Shown: positions 52,471 to 61,023 of the stretch, piece by piece
Layout: each line of letters starts with the position of its first letter
How positions within the stretch are numbered: the first letter of the stretch is position 1
DNA from: Bacteroidota bacterium
GTDB lineage: Bacteria; Bacteroidota; Bacteroidia; Bacteroidales; SKPS01
Reading direction: 5' to 3'
Assembly (NCBI GenBank): GCA_022709695.1
Contig: JAKLII010000002.1
Coordinates: 154,955-218,954, forward strand
Length of the DNA: 64,000 nucleotides
Made by a program: the position numbers and the translations under genes
The notes under the pieces: model-generated
Seen by the model: the letters and a program-made list of their open reading frames with translations, nothing else
Databases searched by the model: none
What the model was told of the DNA's origin: nothing

Positions 52471-55400
52471 TTAGCGCATGAGGTACATTTTACCCCATCC
52501 CTGGGTAAAATAGCGGTCGGCACCGGTAGAGGACTTCTCGAGCTGTTCACCTTTAAGTTGTGTAAGCACACGGTACAGATACACACCATTGGCTACCTGA
52601 TCACCATATGCATCCCTGCCATCCCAGAATCCGGTGGTGATATTACGTCCGATGTGCAGGGGCCCCAGCTCATCAGGAGTAAGTTCACGGATCATTTTTC
52701 CGGAGATATTCATGATCTGGATTCTGAAGTCGGTCGGAACCTCATACCCTGTGAGGGTAAACACAAAGTGTGTACGGGTGGAGAAGGGATTGGGCCAGTT
52801 GAGCGCTTCGGTAATGGTGGCTTCGGAAATCACCCTGAAAGACACCTGATATCCGAGTGAACCGGCTTCATTTTGTGCCTTGTCAGTGGCTTCTACCCTG
52901 AGGATATATTTTCCATCTTTTCCCAGGAAGTCGGCAGGAAAAAGTATTCTGCACCGGTTTTCGGTTCCGGAGGCCGGATAAAAGACCATTTGTTCCAGTC
53001 CGTCCTTCCTGAAAAATACCGGGATGAATTCGTTCGCATCAGGGTACCTGAGATAAATCCTGAAGTAGGTGGTGTCCTGTAACTGATTGAACAGGAAGAA
53101 TTTATTCTCATCATTGAGCTGTATCTCTATCATAGGTCTGGCGGAAACGATGTCGCCATCGAGGATATGTACCCCGTCGAAGGTAACATCCAGGAGGGGA
53201 TTTCTGGTGTCGGAGGTAATCAGAAACAACCGTTCGCCGATGTTATTCACATGGGTTTGCTCCGGTTGGTCGTATTTCCCGGTAAGGGGGTGGGGCGGGT
53301 TCATTTCAATCCAGAGGGTGGATTGCCCGGGTGCCATATCACGGGTACTGAACCTTAGCGTATCTGTATAGAGGGTATCCCCGGCAGGATGCACCCTGTA
53401 TCTTTCCGTCTGCTCGAAATGTTTGTTCCGCTGCCCGTCGGTAAGCCACCACCGTACCAGAAGGCTGTCCATATTGTTCCCGCTGATGTTGCGGGTAGCA
53501 ATCCTGAAGAGCACCGTATCCCCCTGCTGTATGGTATCCTTATAGAAGATATAGCAGGAAGCAGGATCGAGGGCGGTTTCACCCACAGGCTGGTACAGCA
53601 CTTTCCACGACTCCATCTGGGCCGGGGTGTGCAATGCCAGATCCTTCATGGCCACCTGCAACCGGATGACGGGGAACTGATCAGCGTTGATAAACTGGTC
53701 GAGGTTCAGCAGGCTGTCGGGGTAGGCCAGCATATTTGCCAGATTCGGGAAGAGGTAGGGGTTTCCGGCAGCATCAATGCCATATACCGAAAAGGTTACA
53801 ATGTCGCTTGCGTAAGGATCGGCAGGATCGAGGAATTGCTTCCAGTAGAGGGCATTCCATTCTTTCGCCGGGCCAATATCGGTGGATATGATATGCCCGG
53901 AATTCCAGCGAGCGGTGATGATCTTGTCAAGCCTGATGGAATCCGGGGGTGAGGTTTTCATTTTTTCCTTAACCCACTGCGGATCACCGATAGCGGCCCC
54001 TTTCTTTCCGAAAATGACATACGGAGCATTGGAGGGAAGGGTCCTGATCATGGAACTTCCGATAGACTCGAAAGCCTGGTAGAGGGGTTCAGGGAAAGAT
54101 GGGGCATTATGATTTTTAATACTGTATCCAAGTACATAATACCCGGCCGGGATCGAATCGAAAAAATCTATCAGCTTTTGCTGCCAGCCAGCAGAGTAAG
54201 TGGGAAATTCAAATCCGGCAACCGCAGTCCCTGGTGGCTGCAGGCTGCCCCAGGGGCCGTCCCATGTGGCCGACTGATTGTCGGAAATCAGCGGAGCACC
54301 CTTCAGCGTGTCGAAAACGGCAAACACAAACCCGCCCTGAAGGTTCTGGTCGATGATATGGGCCGACTGGTATTCGATCACTCCATTTACCGCATAATAA
54401 TGCTGATTGGCCGGAAAAAGGGGATACAGGCCTGTCTGCGCCGTAATTTCCACGAAGTTGTCAACAAACCGGTACTTCCCGGCGATTGTATCCTGACGGA
54501 TGTACTGGTAGTCGTCGTTGGAGAACTGACGGAAGTGTGACTGTGACCAGCCGGTACGCCCCTGGATATACTGGAATGAGCTTGTGCGCCAGTCGAATTT
54601 CCCTTCAGGGTGATAGGCACTGTCAAGCGCTACTCGCCAGAAATATACCATGCTGTCGGCCAGGGTGATGGGTGGTGTCCAGCTGAAAATTCCTCCCTTC
54701 CCGTTTTGGATATGGGTTGCAAGGGTTGTGTTGAAGTCGGGATCCTGAGAGATCTGAAAGTGGTACTTTTTCTCACCGGAAAAGGGGTCGGTGGTGCTGG
54801 CCCGAAGGGTAACCACCGGATCGGGCACAATGGCAAATTCGTACGGATACACCGGTACCAGGCTCGCCGACTTGATATAGAGGGGAACGGTAACCTTGTT
54901 GTTGGTTTCATCATACTCATTCACCTCATACAGGGCATCCAGTTCAACCTCAAACTGGTTTAATCCCAATCCGTTGATACGATCCACCTGCATTGTGAGG
55001 GAGAAAGTATCCTGAAAAGCAGTGCAGGGGAACACCAACAGGGTATCGACCACAAACCCTGAAGGGAACTTCCTTGATATGCGCAGGTTGAAATTTCCGG
55101 GTATTGCTTTACCGGTATTCTGGCTGATCACGTGGATGCTGAAGGTATCGAGTTCGTTGGTGACACTGGAAGGGGTAAAATAAACCAAAGGGGCCGAAGT
55201 GCGGTAATCGGGCTTGTCATGCACCGAAAGCACCAAAGCCGGATCACCGTGTAACGCCGACTGCTGGTACGATGTAAGATGGTAAAACGAAGTGGTGTAA
55301 TTGGTAAGGGGCTTCAGTGAGGCTCTCACCAACCTCCCCAGAGGCTGACCGTAACCATCGGTACTGATATGCCGGTACAGGGTGTCGTTCATCTCATTGA

Positions 55401-57615
55401 GCACCTGGATGGTGGAATAGTTCGTGGAGCCTACATAGGCAATCCCTCCTTTTTTGGGCGTGAGGATAAACTCTTCACTCTTCGAGGTTACCTTGTTAAA
55501 GAGATCGCCGGAATAGCATGAATTTACAATCACCACCGGATATCTTCCCTCATTCTCATAATTCTGTACCTCATCGGTGCTGATGTCGAAGCCCGTAGCT
55601 GATCCATGCCCGTAGAAGGTCATGATCCGGATACCACTGTTGATCAGGTCTTTCAGCTGTTTCGACTTGATGATCTCCATCGGCTCAGTGGTGGTCTTCA
55701 GGAAGGTGGTTACATGGCCTCCGAAATAGGGAGAGGTAAGGTGATTTTCCCAGGCCGAAAGGCTGGTTTTAATGGTGCTTTGCTCAGTGGCGTTGTTGCC
55801 CCCGCCCAGATGCACTGCTCTTTTCATCCACAGTTCATTGCACAGACGGAGAGAATCCTCGTACATCATCACCTTATCGAGGTAGTGCAAAACTTCAGCA
55901 GGCCCCGGCGCTGCTATCCTGCCAATGCTTACACTGTCGAGATGAGATCCTGTGATTCGCCCCAGGTACATATTGTCGGTGGCGGGATACCCCCACCCCG
56001 GCACCAGCGATTGACGGAAAATCAGTGAGTCTTTTCTGGAGAATGTAGTGGTATAGCCTTTCCCGAGGACCAGGATATAAGGAGGTAATAACTGGTTGAG
56101 ATGCAAAAACTTCAGGCAGTTTTCGAGGGCCATAGGGTTGTTGCGGATGCCATAGCTGAACTGTTCATAGAGGGTTTCAATATCCAGCACTACCGGATTA
56201 TACAGACTTGGGTAGCCGTTGTTCTTCCGGTAGGCTGCATACTGGTTGGCGGCAGGCAGCAACGAGGTGTGGGTAACGATCAGATAATCATAGTTATTCT
56301 GGGAAAAATCAGTGTAGAGATCCTGAAATCCGCTACCTGAAGAGAGGGGGAAAATCTGGGGAACGGAATAGATGTTACCGGCCGATGCAAGGAAACACTC
56401 TTTACTGGAGGGTTTCCCCGGCAGGCTGTTGGGGATGAGCATCTGAAGGGAGGTTCCGGAAACGGTGACTTTGATGCGCCGCTCGTTGGTAAGGTCGTAC
56501 AGAATGGCCTCCTGTGTGGCACTGGTAAGGTTTGTAAGTGAAAGATAGGTCTTGGCCTTGGTTGTCTGGTCGTCAATCCACATCCATCTGGTGCCGCTGT
56601 TCAACAGGTTTGTGCCATGGGGAAAGGTGAGTTCCATCCGGGCTATGGCATTGCGGTCGCTGCGGGTGTCATCCTGTGAAGGATTGGTTGACATATCATC
56701 GATGGCAGTGAAGATGAACTTTGAAGCATAGGTTGTCGAAAGGGTATTGGTGGGGATGAACAGCGTATTCCTGTATACAGAATACCCCAGGTATGTAATA
56801 TCGTCGAGCACAGGCGCATATCCCTGCATGGTAAGTTTCACATGGTGGTTTTTATTGGGATAGGCCGGGAATTTAAAGGTGTATTTGGAGCGCCCGACCA
56901 GCGAAAATTTAAGTTCTGAAGGGGGGCCTGCAGAGTACACTCCCTGGGTTACCAGGTTCACCTCGCGGGGGTTGGTGAGGTTGTTGTCGATGCCGAAAGG
57001 GAAGTCGATCCATCCCTCACCATCCATATACCGTGAATCCTTGCTGTAATCGTCGCCGAAATAAGATCCGCCGCTGTAAGTACCGACAGGTTCAAAAACC
57101 GTTCGGGTAATGAAATAATTTTCGGCCGGCAGGAAGTTGTTGTAATCGTTTGCCTGCTCATACGTGAGGCGCTTGCTCAGAAATCCGGTTCCCAGGGTGA
57201 TGAAGTAGTAGGCGGTATCGGTATACAGGCTGTAATCCACATTTACCTGATAGGCAGTATCCTGAAAAAACGCCTTGTCCATGGTGCCATCATTTCTTCT
57301 TCCGAAAAACTCAAGGAAATCTGTGGTATTGAACACGCCATCGCTTTCCCCTTCGATATACACCGGAATTTCTTTGCCCTGGTGAAACATCTGGATTTTC
57401 CTGGGGTCGAAACCGGGTTTGGAGAGGATACCTGCCTGCGCCAGGGTGGTGGAGTCGATCCGGTGGATGCCGGTACGGTACACCGGGAATTTCCAGAAAT
57501 CCTGCTGCAGGTGCTGCAAGGCCCAGTCGTTGCCCGCCGGCACCTGGGCCAGGACAGGTAATGTGCTCATTAACAGCAGCAGGCATATAAAATGTATGCG
57601 TCGGAATTTCTTCAT
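52471..57615 (-). CDS. C25 gingipain-family T9SS sortase-like protease (PorU2-like)
   Basis: A 1714-residue exported cysteine peptidase of family C25. The signal peptide is MKKFRRIHFICLLLLMSTLPVLA (cleavage before QVPAG). The gingipain-like catalytic domain holds His670 (FYGHGSATGF) and Cys700 (VIVNSCYSGDLF), with DYLIVTHTSL and LYLGRITG-like segments before them. The large second half contains Ig-like repeats (CARDB-type, about 880-1000; further beta domains up to 1600). The end (LNWPNPFSTRTHFVFTL, then FWDGRDAYGDQVANGVYLYRV) resembles FlgD/T9SS C-terminal domains. PorU cleaves sorting signals and attaches cargo to surface glycolipid. The size and pairing with a PorV-like gene 52 bases downstream fit the PorU2 group, whose exact role is less well studied. 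Confidence 0.88.
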   Translation of the reverse strand: MKKFRRIHFICLLLLMSTLPVLAQVPAGNDWALQHLQQDFWKFPVYRTGIHRIDSTTLAQAGILSKPGFDPRKIQMFHQGKEIPVYIEGESDGVFNTTDFLEFFGRRNDGTMDKAFFQDTAYQVNVDYSLYTDTAYYFITLGTGFLSKRLTYEQANDYNNFLPAENYFITRTVFEPVGTYSGGSYFGDDYSKDSRYMDGEGWIDFPFGIDNNLTNPREVNLVTQGVYSAGPPSELKFSLVGRSKYTFKFPAYPNKNHHVKLTMQGYAPVLDDITYLGYSVYRNTLFIPTNTLSTTYASKFIFTAIDDMSTNPSQDDTRSDRNAIARMELTFPHGTNLLNSGTRWMWIDDQTTKAKTYLSLTNLTSATQEAILYDLTNERRIKVTVSGTSLQMLIPNSLPGKPSSKECFLASAGNIYSVPQIFPLSSGSGFQDLYTDFSQNNYDYLIVTHTSLLPAANQYAAYRKNNGYPSLYNPVVLDIETLYEQFSYGIRNNPMALENCLKFLHLNQLLPPYILVLGKGYTTTFSRKDSLIFRQSLVPGWGYPATDNMYLGRITGSHLDSVSIGRIAAPGPAEVLHYLDKVMMYEDSLRLCNELWMKRAVHLGGGNNATEQSTIKTSLSAWENHLTSPYFGGHVTTFLKTTTEPMEIIKSKQLKDLINSGIRIMTFYGHGSATGFDISTDEVQNYENEGRYPVVIVNSCYSGDLFNKVTSKSEEFILTPKKGGIAYVGSTNYSTIQVLNEMNDTLYRHISTDGYGQPLGRLVRASLKPLTNYTTSFYHLTSYQQSALHGDPALVLSVHDKPDYRTSAPLVYFTPSSVTNELDTFSIHVISQNTGKAIPGNFNLRISRKFPSGFVVDTLLVFPCTAFQDTFSLTMQVDRINGLGLNQFEVELDALYEVNEYDETNNKVTVPLYIKSASLVPVYPYEFAIVPDPVVTLRASTTDPFSGEKKYHFQISQDPDFNTTLATHIQNGKGGIFSWTPPITLADSMVYFWRVALDSAYHPEGKFDWRTSSFQYIQGRTGWSQSHFRQFSNDDYQYIRQDTIAGKYRFVDNFVEITAQTGLYPLFPANQHYYAVNGVIEYQSAHIIDQNLQGGFVFAVFDTLKGAPLISDNQSATWDGPWGSLQPPGTAVAGFEFPTYSAGWQQKLIDFFDSIPAGYYVLGYSIKNHNAPSFPEPLYQAFESIGSSMIRTLPSNAPYVIFGKKGAAIGDPQWVKEKMKTSPPDSIRLDKIITARWNSGHIISTDIGPAKEWNALYWKQFLDPADPYASDIVTFSVYGIDAAGNPYLFPNLANMLAYPDSLLNLDQFINADQFPVIRLQVAMKDLALHTPAQMESWKVLYQPVGETALDPASCYIFYKDTIQQGDTVLFRIATRNISGNNMDSLLVRWWLTDGQRNKHFEQTERYRVHPAGDTLYTDTLRFSTRDMAPGQSTLWIEMNPPHPLTGKYDQPEQTHVNNIGERLFLITSDTRNPLLDVTFDGVHILDGDIVSARPMIEIQLNDENKFFLFNQLQDTTYFRIYLRYPDANEFIPVFFRKDGLEQMVFYPASGTENRCRILFPADFLGKDGKYILRVEATDKAQNEAGSLGYQVSFRVISEATITEALNWPNPFSTRTHFVFTLTGYEVPTDFRIQIMNISGKMIRELTPDELGPLHIGRNITTGFWDGRDAYGDQVANGVYLYRVLTQLKGEQLEKSSTGADRYFTQGWGKMYLMR

Positions 57616-57746
57616 GAAACCTTTCTTTAAAGGGGTATAAAGGTAAAAACAAAATCAACGCAGTCTGTACCTTAAGATTGCCTTCGACGCCATGGAAGCT
57701 GTTTGTTGTTCGTTGTTTGTTGTTTTGAAGTTTGAACCGTTTGAAC

Positions 57747-57764
57747 GCGCGAGCGAAGCGAGCG
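57747..57764. repeat. GCGAGCG direct repeat, copy 1
   Basis: GCGCGAGCGAAGCGAGCG recurs at 58064-58081 with a single A to G change (17 of 18 bases). Both copies are flanked by TTTGAAC-type words. Confidence 0.75.
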
Positions 57765-57818
57765 ACAGAACCTACCCCGGGGCGAAGTCCCGGGAAAACA
57801 CCCGGCATTGTACAATGA

Positions 57819-57831
57819 GCCCCGGAGGGGC
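57819..57831. repeat. GCCCC-GGA-GGGGC hairpin
   Basis: A 5-base-pair GC stem with a 3-base loop, of the same size and layout as the GCTCC hairpins in the adjacent 54-base repeats. It is followed by GGCAGAAAATCTTTCG, leading straight into the first repeat unit. Confidence 0.7.
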
Positions 57832-57845
57832 GGCAGAAAATCTTT

Positions 57846-57970
57846 CGCTCCTTCGGAGCTTTTGGGTTGTTGTGGGCAACCTGCATGCTACAAATATTGC
57901 GCTCCTACGGAGCTTTTGGGTTGTTGTGGGCACCCTGCATTTCTACCGATATTACGCTCCTACGGAGCGG
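57846..57970. repeat. 54/55-base tandem repeat with embedded hairpin (REP-like)
   Basis: Units start at 57846, 57900 and 57955. Each begins CGCTCCTWCGGAGC, a 5-base-pair hairpin, and the two complete units continue with TTTTGGGTTGTTGTGGGCA, then CCTGCAT and ATATTRCG. The third is cut after the hairpin. The invariant part is about 35 bases, and the stretch before ATATT varies. Layout (short palindrome plus conserved flank, intergenic) resembles REP/BIME elements. Confidence 0.8.
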
Positions 57971-58000
57971 AAAATTCTTTGATCCTTGAACGTTGAACCG

Positions 58001-58018
58001 CGCTCGCGCCAGCGAGCG
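58001..58018. repeat. CGCTCGC-GCCA-GCGAGCG hairpin
   Basis: A perfect 7-base-pair GC stem with a 4-base loop. It combines the GCGAGCG word with its reverse complement. Confidence 0.75.
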
Positions 58019-58063
58019 CCTGGAACATGGAACCTGGATCCTGAAACATTTGAACCTTTAGAT

Positions 58064-58081
58064 GCGCGAGCGGAGCGAGCG
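58064..58081. repeat. GCGAGCG direct repeat, copy 2
   Basis: GCGCGAGCGGAGCGAGCG, 17 of 18 bases identical to 57747-57764, just before the hcp terminator and flanked by TTTGAAC words. Confidence 0.75.
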
Positions 58082-58103
58082 CTTTGAACTTTGATCCTTG
58101 AAC

Positions 58104-58146
58104 AAAAAAAGGAGGCCATCCTTCCGGACAGCCTCCTCACTTTTTT
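58104..58146 (-). terminator. Intrinsic terminator of the hcp operon (probably bidirectional)
   Basis: AGGAGGC (58110-58116) and GCCTCCT (58131-58137) form a 7-base-pair stem, with an inner TCC/GGA pairing. A run of A on one side and six T on the other give a T tract in either direction. It lies just after the hcp stop. Confidence 0.85.
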
Positions 58147-58158
58147 GATATCGGATCT

Positions 58159-59799
58159 TTAGGAGAGGAAAATCTTCATGTCCTCATCTACGGTGGTGAT
58201 GCCGGCGATGCCGAAATTCTCCACCAGCACCTTGGCCACATTGGGTGAAAGGAAGCCGGGGAGGGTGGGTCCGAGGTGGATGTTTTTCACACCCAGATAC
58301 AGCAGCGCCAGGAGCACAATAACGGCTTTCTGCTCGTACCAGGCGATGTTATAGGCAATCGGGAGGTCGTTGATGTTGTTGAGTTCGAATACCTCTTTCA
58401 GCTTGAGTGCGGTAACGGCAAGGCTGTAGGAGTCGTTGCACTGACCGGCATCCAATACGCGGGGGATCCCTCCGATATCGCCCAGAGGGAGCTTGTTGTA
58501 GCGGTATTTTGCACAGCCTGCCGTAAGAATCACGGTGTCTGAAGGCAATGCTTTGGCAAATTCTGTGTAGTAGTCGCGGTCTTTCATGCGGCCATCGCAA
58601 CCTGCCATCACAAAGAACTTGCGGATGGCGCCACTCTTTACGGCATCCACCACTTTATCAGCCAGTTGCAGCACCTGGTTGTGGGCAAATCCGCCGATGA
58701 TCTCGCCGGTTTCGATTTCGGTTGGGGCAGCACATTTTTTGGCATGCTCAATGATCACCGAGAAATCTTTCGGAGAGCCGTTCTGCCTGTCGGGAATATG
58801 GGTGCAGCCGTCGAATCCGGAGGCGCCGGTGGTATAAACCCTTGATTTATAGGATTCGCGTGGCGGAACAATACAGTTGGTGGTGAACAGGATCGGGCCA
58901 TTGAAGGTCTCAAATTCTTCCTTCTGCTTCCACCAGGCGTTGCCATAGTTGCCCACAAAATGCTCATACTTCTTGAAGGCAGGATAATAGTGCGCCGGCA
59001 GCATTTCACTGTGGGTATACACATCCACTCCGGTGCCTTCGGTTTGCTTCAGCAGCTCTTCCAGATCTTTCAGGTCGTGTCCGCTGATGAGGATCGCAGG
59101 GTTGTTGCGTACACCGATGTTTACTTTGGTGATTTCGGGATTGCCGTACGATTCGGTGTTGGCCTTGTCGAGCAGTGCCATCACCTCAACACCAAACTTG
59201 CCGCACTCGAGTACCAGAGCCACCAGCTCGTCAGCACCCAGGTCCGGGTTAAGGGTGGCAGCAAGCCCTTTCTGCATAAAGCCATACACCTCATTATGGG
59301 TATAACCCAGGTTGAAAGCGTGTTCGGCATAGGCTGCCATCCCTTTGATGCCATAGGTAAGCAGCTCTTTCAGACTCCTGATGTCTTCGTTGTCTACCGA
59401 AAGTACCCCTATCAGAAGTGCTTTGGCTTCCATCTCTTCTTCGGTTTCAGCGCTCCAGGTGGTTGCACTGTGCATCTTGTCTGAAAGCTGAACTCCGGAT
59501 TTCTGCAGTTTGCTCCTGAATGCGTCCCTGAGTGCCATCCCTTCACGGATTTTCCGGATAATGGCATTCCGGTCGAAATTGGCGTTGGTGATGGTAACAA
59601 ACATGGCATCGAAGATGAATTTATCGATGGCAGATTCATGGATACCAAACTTTTTCCCTTCTTCGGAAAGGACCGAGATCCCTTTTGAAATCCATACCAG
59701 AAGATCCTGCAGATTTGCTACATCTTCTTTCTTACCGCATACACCTACTTTTGTACAGCCGGTGCCGTGGGCTGTTTCCTGACATTGAAAACAAAACAT
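58159..59799 (-). CDS. hcp: Hydroxylamine reductase (hybrid cluster protein)
   Basis: Iron-sulfur-oxygen enzyme that handles nitric oxide and hydroxylamine during nitrosative stress. The 546 residues begin [21 protein letters not shown], with Cys3, Cys6, Cys15 and Cys21 for the proximal [4Fe-4S] cluster. The Cys3-x2-Cys6 spacing and the length mark the class I/III-type short-spaced form found in anaerobes. Hybrid-cluster ligands are visible in [37 protein letters not shown] and [17 protein letters not shown]. It lies 113 bases after the ferredoxin-type partner gene with a 14-base minisatellite between, and no promoter box of its own is seen. A clear terminator follows. Confidence 0.96.
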   Translation of the reverse strand: MFCFQCQETAHGTGCTKVGVCGKKEDVANLQDLLVWISKGISVLSEEGKKFGIHESAIDKFIFDAMFVTITNANFDRNAIIRKIREGMALRDAFRSKLQKSGVQLSDKMHSATTWSAETEEEMEAKALLIGVLSVDNEDIRSLKELLTYGIKGMAAYAEHAFNLGYTHNEVYGFMQKGLAATLNPDLGADELVALVLECGKFGVEVMALLDKANTESYGNPEITKVNIGVRNNPAILISGHDLKDLEELLKQTEGTGVDVYTHSEMLPAHYYPAFKKYEHFVGNYGNAWWKQKEEFETFNGPILFTTNCIVPPRESYKSRVYTTGASGFDGCTHIPDRQNGSPKDFSVIIEHAKKCAAPTEIETGEIIGGFAHNQVLQLADKVVDAVKSGAIRKFFVMAGCDGRMKDRDYYTEFAKALPSDTVILTAGCAKYRYNKLPLGDIGGIPRVLDAGQCNDSYSLAVTALKLKEVFELNNINDLPIAYNIAWYEQKAVIVLLALLYLGVKNIHLGPTLPGFLSPNVAKVLVENFGIAGITTVDEDMKIFLS

Positions 59800-59867
59800 G
59801 CTACTAAGGTTTAGTGATTAATAATTTTCATCAAATAACTCATAACTTATAACTCATAACTAATAAT

Positions 59868-59909
59868 TTCTAACTCCTAACTTCTAACTCCTAACTTCTA
59901 ACTCCTAAC
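59868..59909. repeat. 14-base minisatellite, three perfect copies
   Basis: TTCTAACTCCTAAC is repeated three times without change, preceded by related but degenerate ATAACTCATAACTT words from about 59835. It fills most of the gap between the iron-sulfur partner gene and hcp. Copy number could vary by slippage. Confidence 0.9.
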
Positions 59910-59912
59910 TAA

Positions 59913-60848
59913 TCAGACCCATTGTTCCTGAAGGAGTTCGCCGCGGATGCCTATGATCATCATTTTCACCGGAACCTTGCGGGTTGCAGATGCGAGGGCT
60001 GCCTGCACCAGTTGCAGCAGGCCACTGCAGCAGGGTACCTCCATCATCATTACGGTAATGGTATTCACACCGGCTTCGTCGATCAGCCTGCGCAGTTTTT
60101 CCACATACACCTCTTTTCCGTCGTCGAGTTTCGGACATGCGATCACCAGGGTTTTCCCTTTCAGGTATTCGGCATGAAAGTTCCCTGCGGCAAAGGCTAC
60201 GCAGTCGGCGGCTACCAGCAGGTCGGCCCTTTTGAAGTAACCGGCTGCCGGATTGATCAGGTGCATCTGCACGGGCCAGTTGCCCAGGGCAGAGGATACG
60301 TCTCCCTGCTGAACCGATTCTCCGGGTGCGGTAACCACTTTGGTGAGATCCACCGGAGCAGATCCGGCGCAGCCACAACCTTTGGGCTGCGAAGCCACTT
60401 CTTTCACCGGAATATGCTGTTGATGCTCCCCGTGATGATGGCTGTGGCCACCGGGTACCTGATGGGCATGTACTTCACGCAAAACCGCTTCCACATCAAA
60501 CGGAACGGAATCCCGGTTCTCGTACAGATACGTTACACCCTGCTTCAGAAACTCCGTTTGCCGGTAATCCTTCATGTGTTTCAGATGGGCGATGATGGTG
60601 TTTTTCCCTTTGGGAATCATCTCTTTGATGGTCAATACTTCATCATAGGGGACAGCTTCGCGCTGCTCAATGGTGATGGCTCCTTCGGGGCAGTGACCGA
60701 TGCAGGCACCCAGGCCATCGCACATCAGTTCACTCACGAGGCGGACTTTTCCGTCAATGATCTGCAGTGCCCCTTCGTGACAGTTGGGAATACAGAGTCC
60801 GCAGCCGGTGCAGAGGTCGTCGTCTATTTTGATAATGTCTCTTTTCAT
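59913..60848 (-). CDS. Ferredoxin-like iron-sulfur protein, partner of Hcp
   Basis: A 311-residue protein often found next to hcp in anaerobes. The start at 60848 (MKRDIIKIDDDLCTGCGLCIP) places a [4Fe-4S] motif at Cys13, Cys16, Cys19 and Cys23. A second, unusual motif follows with Cys43, Cys49 and Cys53 (CDGLGACIGHCPEG), having one Cys fewer than a standard cluster. A His-rich linker (about residues 135-155, GGHSHHHGEHQQH) and CGCAG precede a C-terminal domain with LVIACPKLDD and MMMEVPCCSGLLQL, whose cysteines may bind another cluster or metal. It probably passes electrons to Hcp (inference). It leads the operon and has a promoter with dyad sites upstream. Confidence 0.85.
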   Translation of the reverse strand: MKRDIIKIDDDLCTGCGLCIPNCHEGALQIIDGKVRLVSELMCDGLGACIGHCPEGAITIEQREAVPYDEVLTIKEMIPKGKNTIIAHLKHMKDYRQTEFLKQGVTYLYENRDSVPFDVEAVLREVHAHQVPGGHSHHHGEHQQHIPVKEVASQPKGCGCAGSAPVDLTKVVTAPGESVQQGDVSSALGNWPVQMHLINPAAGYFKRADLLVAADCVAFAAGNFHAEYLKGKTLVIACPKLDDGKEVYVEKLRRLIDEAGVNTITVMMMEVPCCSGLLQLVQAALASATRKVPVKMMIIGIRGELLQEQWV

Positions 60849-60872
60849 GTTGTTGATTCGTTTGTTTTGAAG

Positions 60873-60892
60873 GGTCAACGCATGCGTTGACC
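60873..60892. promoter_or_regulatory. Perfect 20-base palindrome in the leader of the hcp operon
   Basis: GGTCAACGCATGCGTTGACC is its own reverse complement over all 20 bases. It lies about 25 bases upstream of the start codon and downstream of the predicted transcription start. That position suits a repressor site or an mRNA hairpin. Confidence 0.7.
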
Positions 60893-60916
60893 GTACATTT
60901 TTCGTTGTTTGTTGGG

Positions 60917-60924
60917 CAAAAGTA
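60917..60924 (-). promoter_or_regulatory. -7 promoter box of the hcp operon
   Basis: Minus strand TACTTTTG, an exact TAnnTTTG match. Transcription would start near 60910, giving a leader of about 60 bases. No TTG at the -33 distance is seen, as expected for an activator-dependent promoter. Confidence 0.65.
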
Positions 60925-60945
60925 TCTCAGGGGAAAGAGGTAAAA

Positions 60946-60961
60946 TGTAACGTATGTTACA
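60946..60961. promoter_or_regulatory. CRP/FNR-type dyad upstream of the hcp operon
   Basis: TGTAAC-GTAT-GTTACA has perfect 6-base arms around a 4-base centre. Its centre is about 43 bases upstream of the predicted transcription start, the classical spot for a class II CRP/FNR-family activator. An HcpR-like nitric-oxide regulator is the natural candidate (inference). Confidence 0.65.
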
Positions 60962-61023
60962 AGAATGAAAAAAAAATCAGAAAAAAGAGGTGACCGGAGT
61001 GTTATTGTCTGGCATTCAGTCAA

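Larger units (their letters stand above)
57616..58158. other. Repeat-rich non-coding stretch between hcp and the PorU2-like gene
   Basis: About 540 bases with no supportable gene. From the PorU2-like start it holds a T/G-rich tract (57706-57726, TTCGTTGTTTGTTG-like, also found at 60901-60914), GCGAGCG direct repeats, hairpins GCCCC-GGA-GGGGC and GCTCC-TAC-GGAGC, two 54-base repeats, scattered TTTGAAC / TTTGATCCTTGAAC words and finally the hcp terminator. A short frame across the repeats is a by-product of their sequence. The promoter of the PorU2-like gene is not evident. Confidence 0.7.

Noticed and set aside
57846..57970. CRISPR-like array in the 54-base repeats
   Set aside because: Only two full units exist, the conserved part (about 35 bases) contains the hairpin and continues straight into partly conserved sequence, and spacers would be under 20 bases. 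No cas genes are near.
57692..57982. A 96-codon open frame on the plus strand across the 54-base repeats
   Set aside because: Its sequence is simply the translation of the repeats (the same FWVVVG segment twice), with no start signal or family. It is a repeat artefact.
59922..60890. A 322-codon plus-strand frame opposite the iron-sulfur partner gene
   Set aside because: It is exactly antisense to a clear ferredoxin-type protein and shows no recognisable domain; long antisense frames are common at this base composition.
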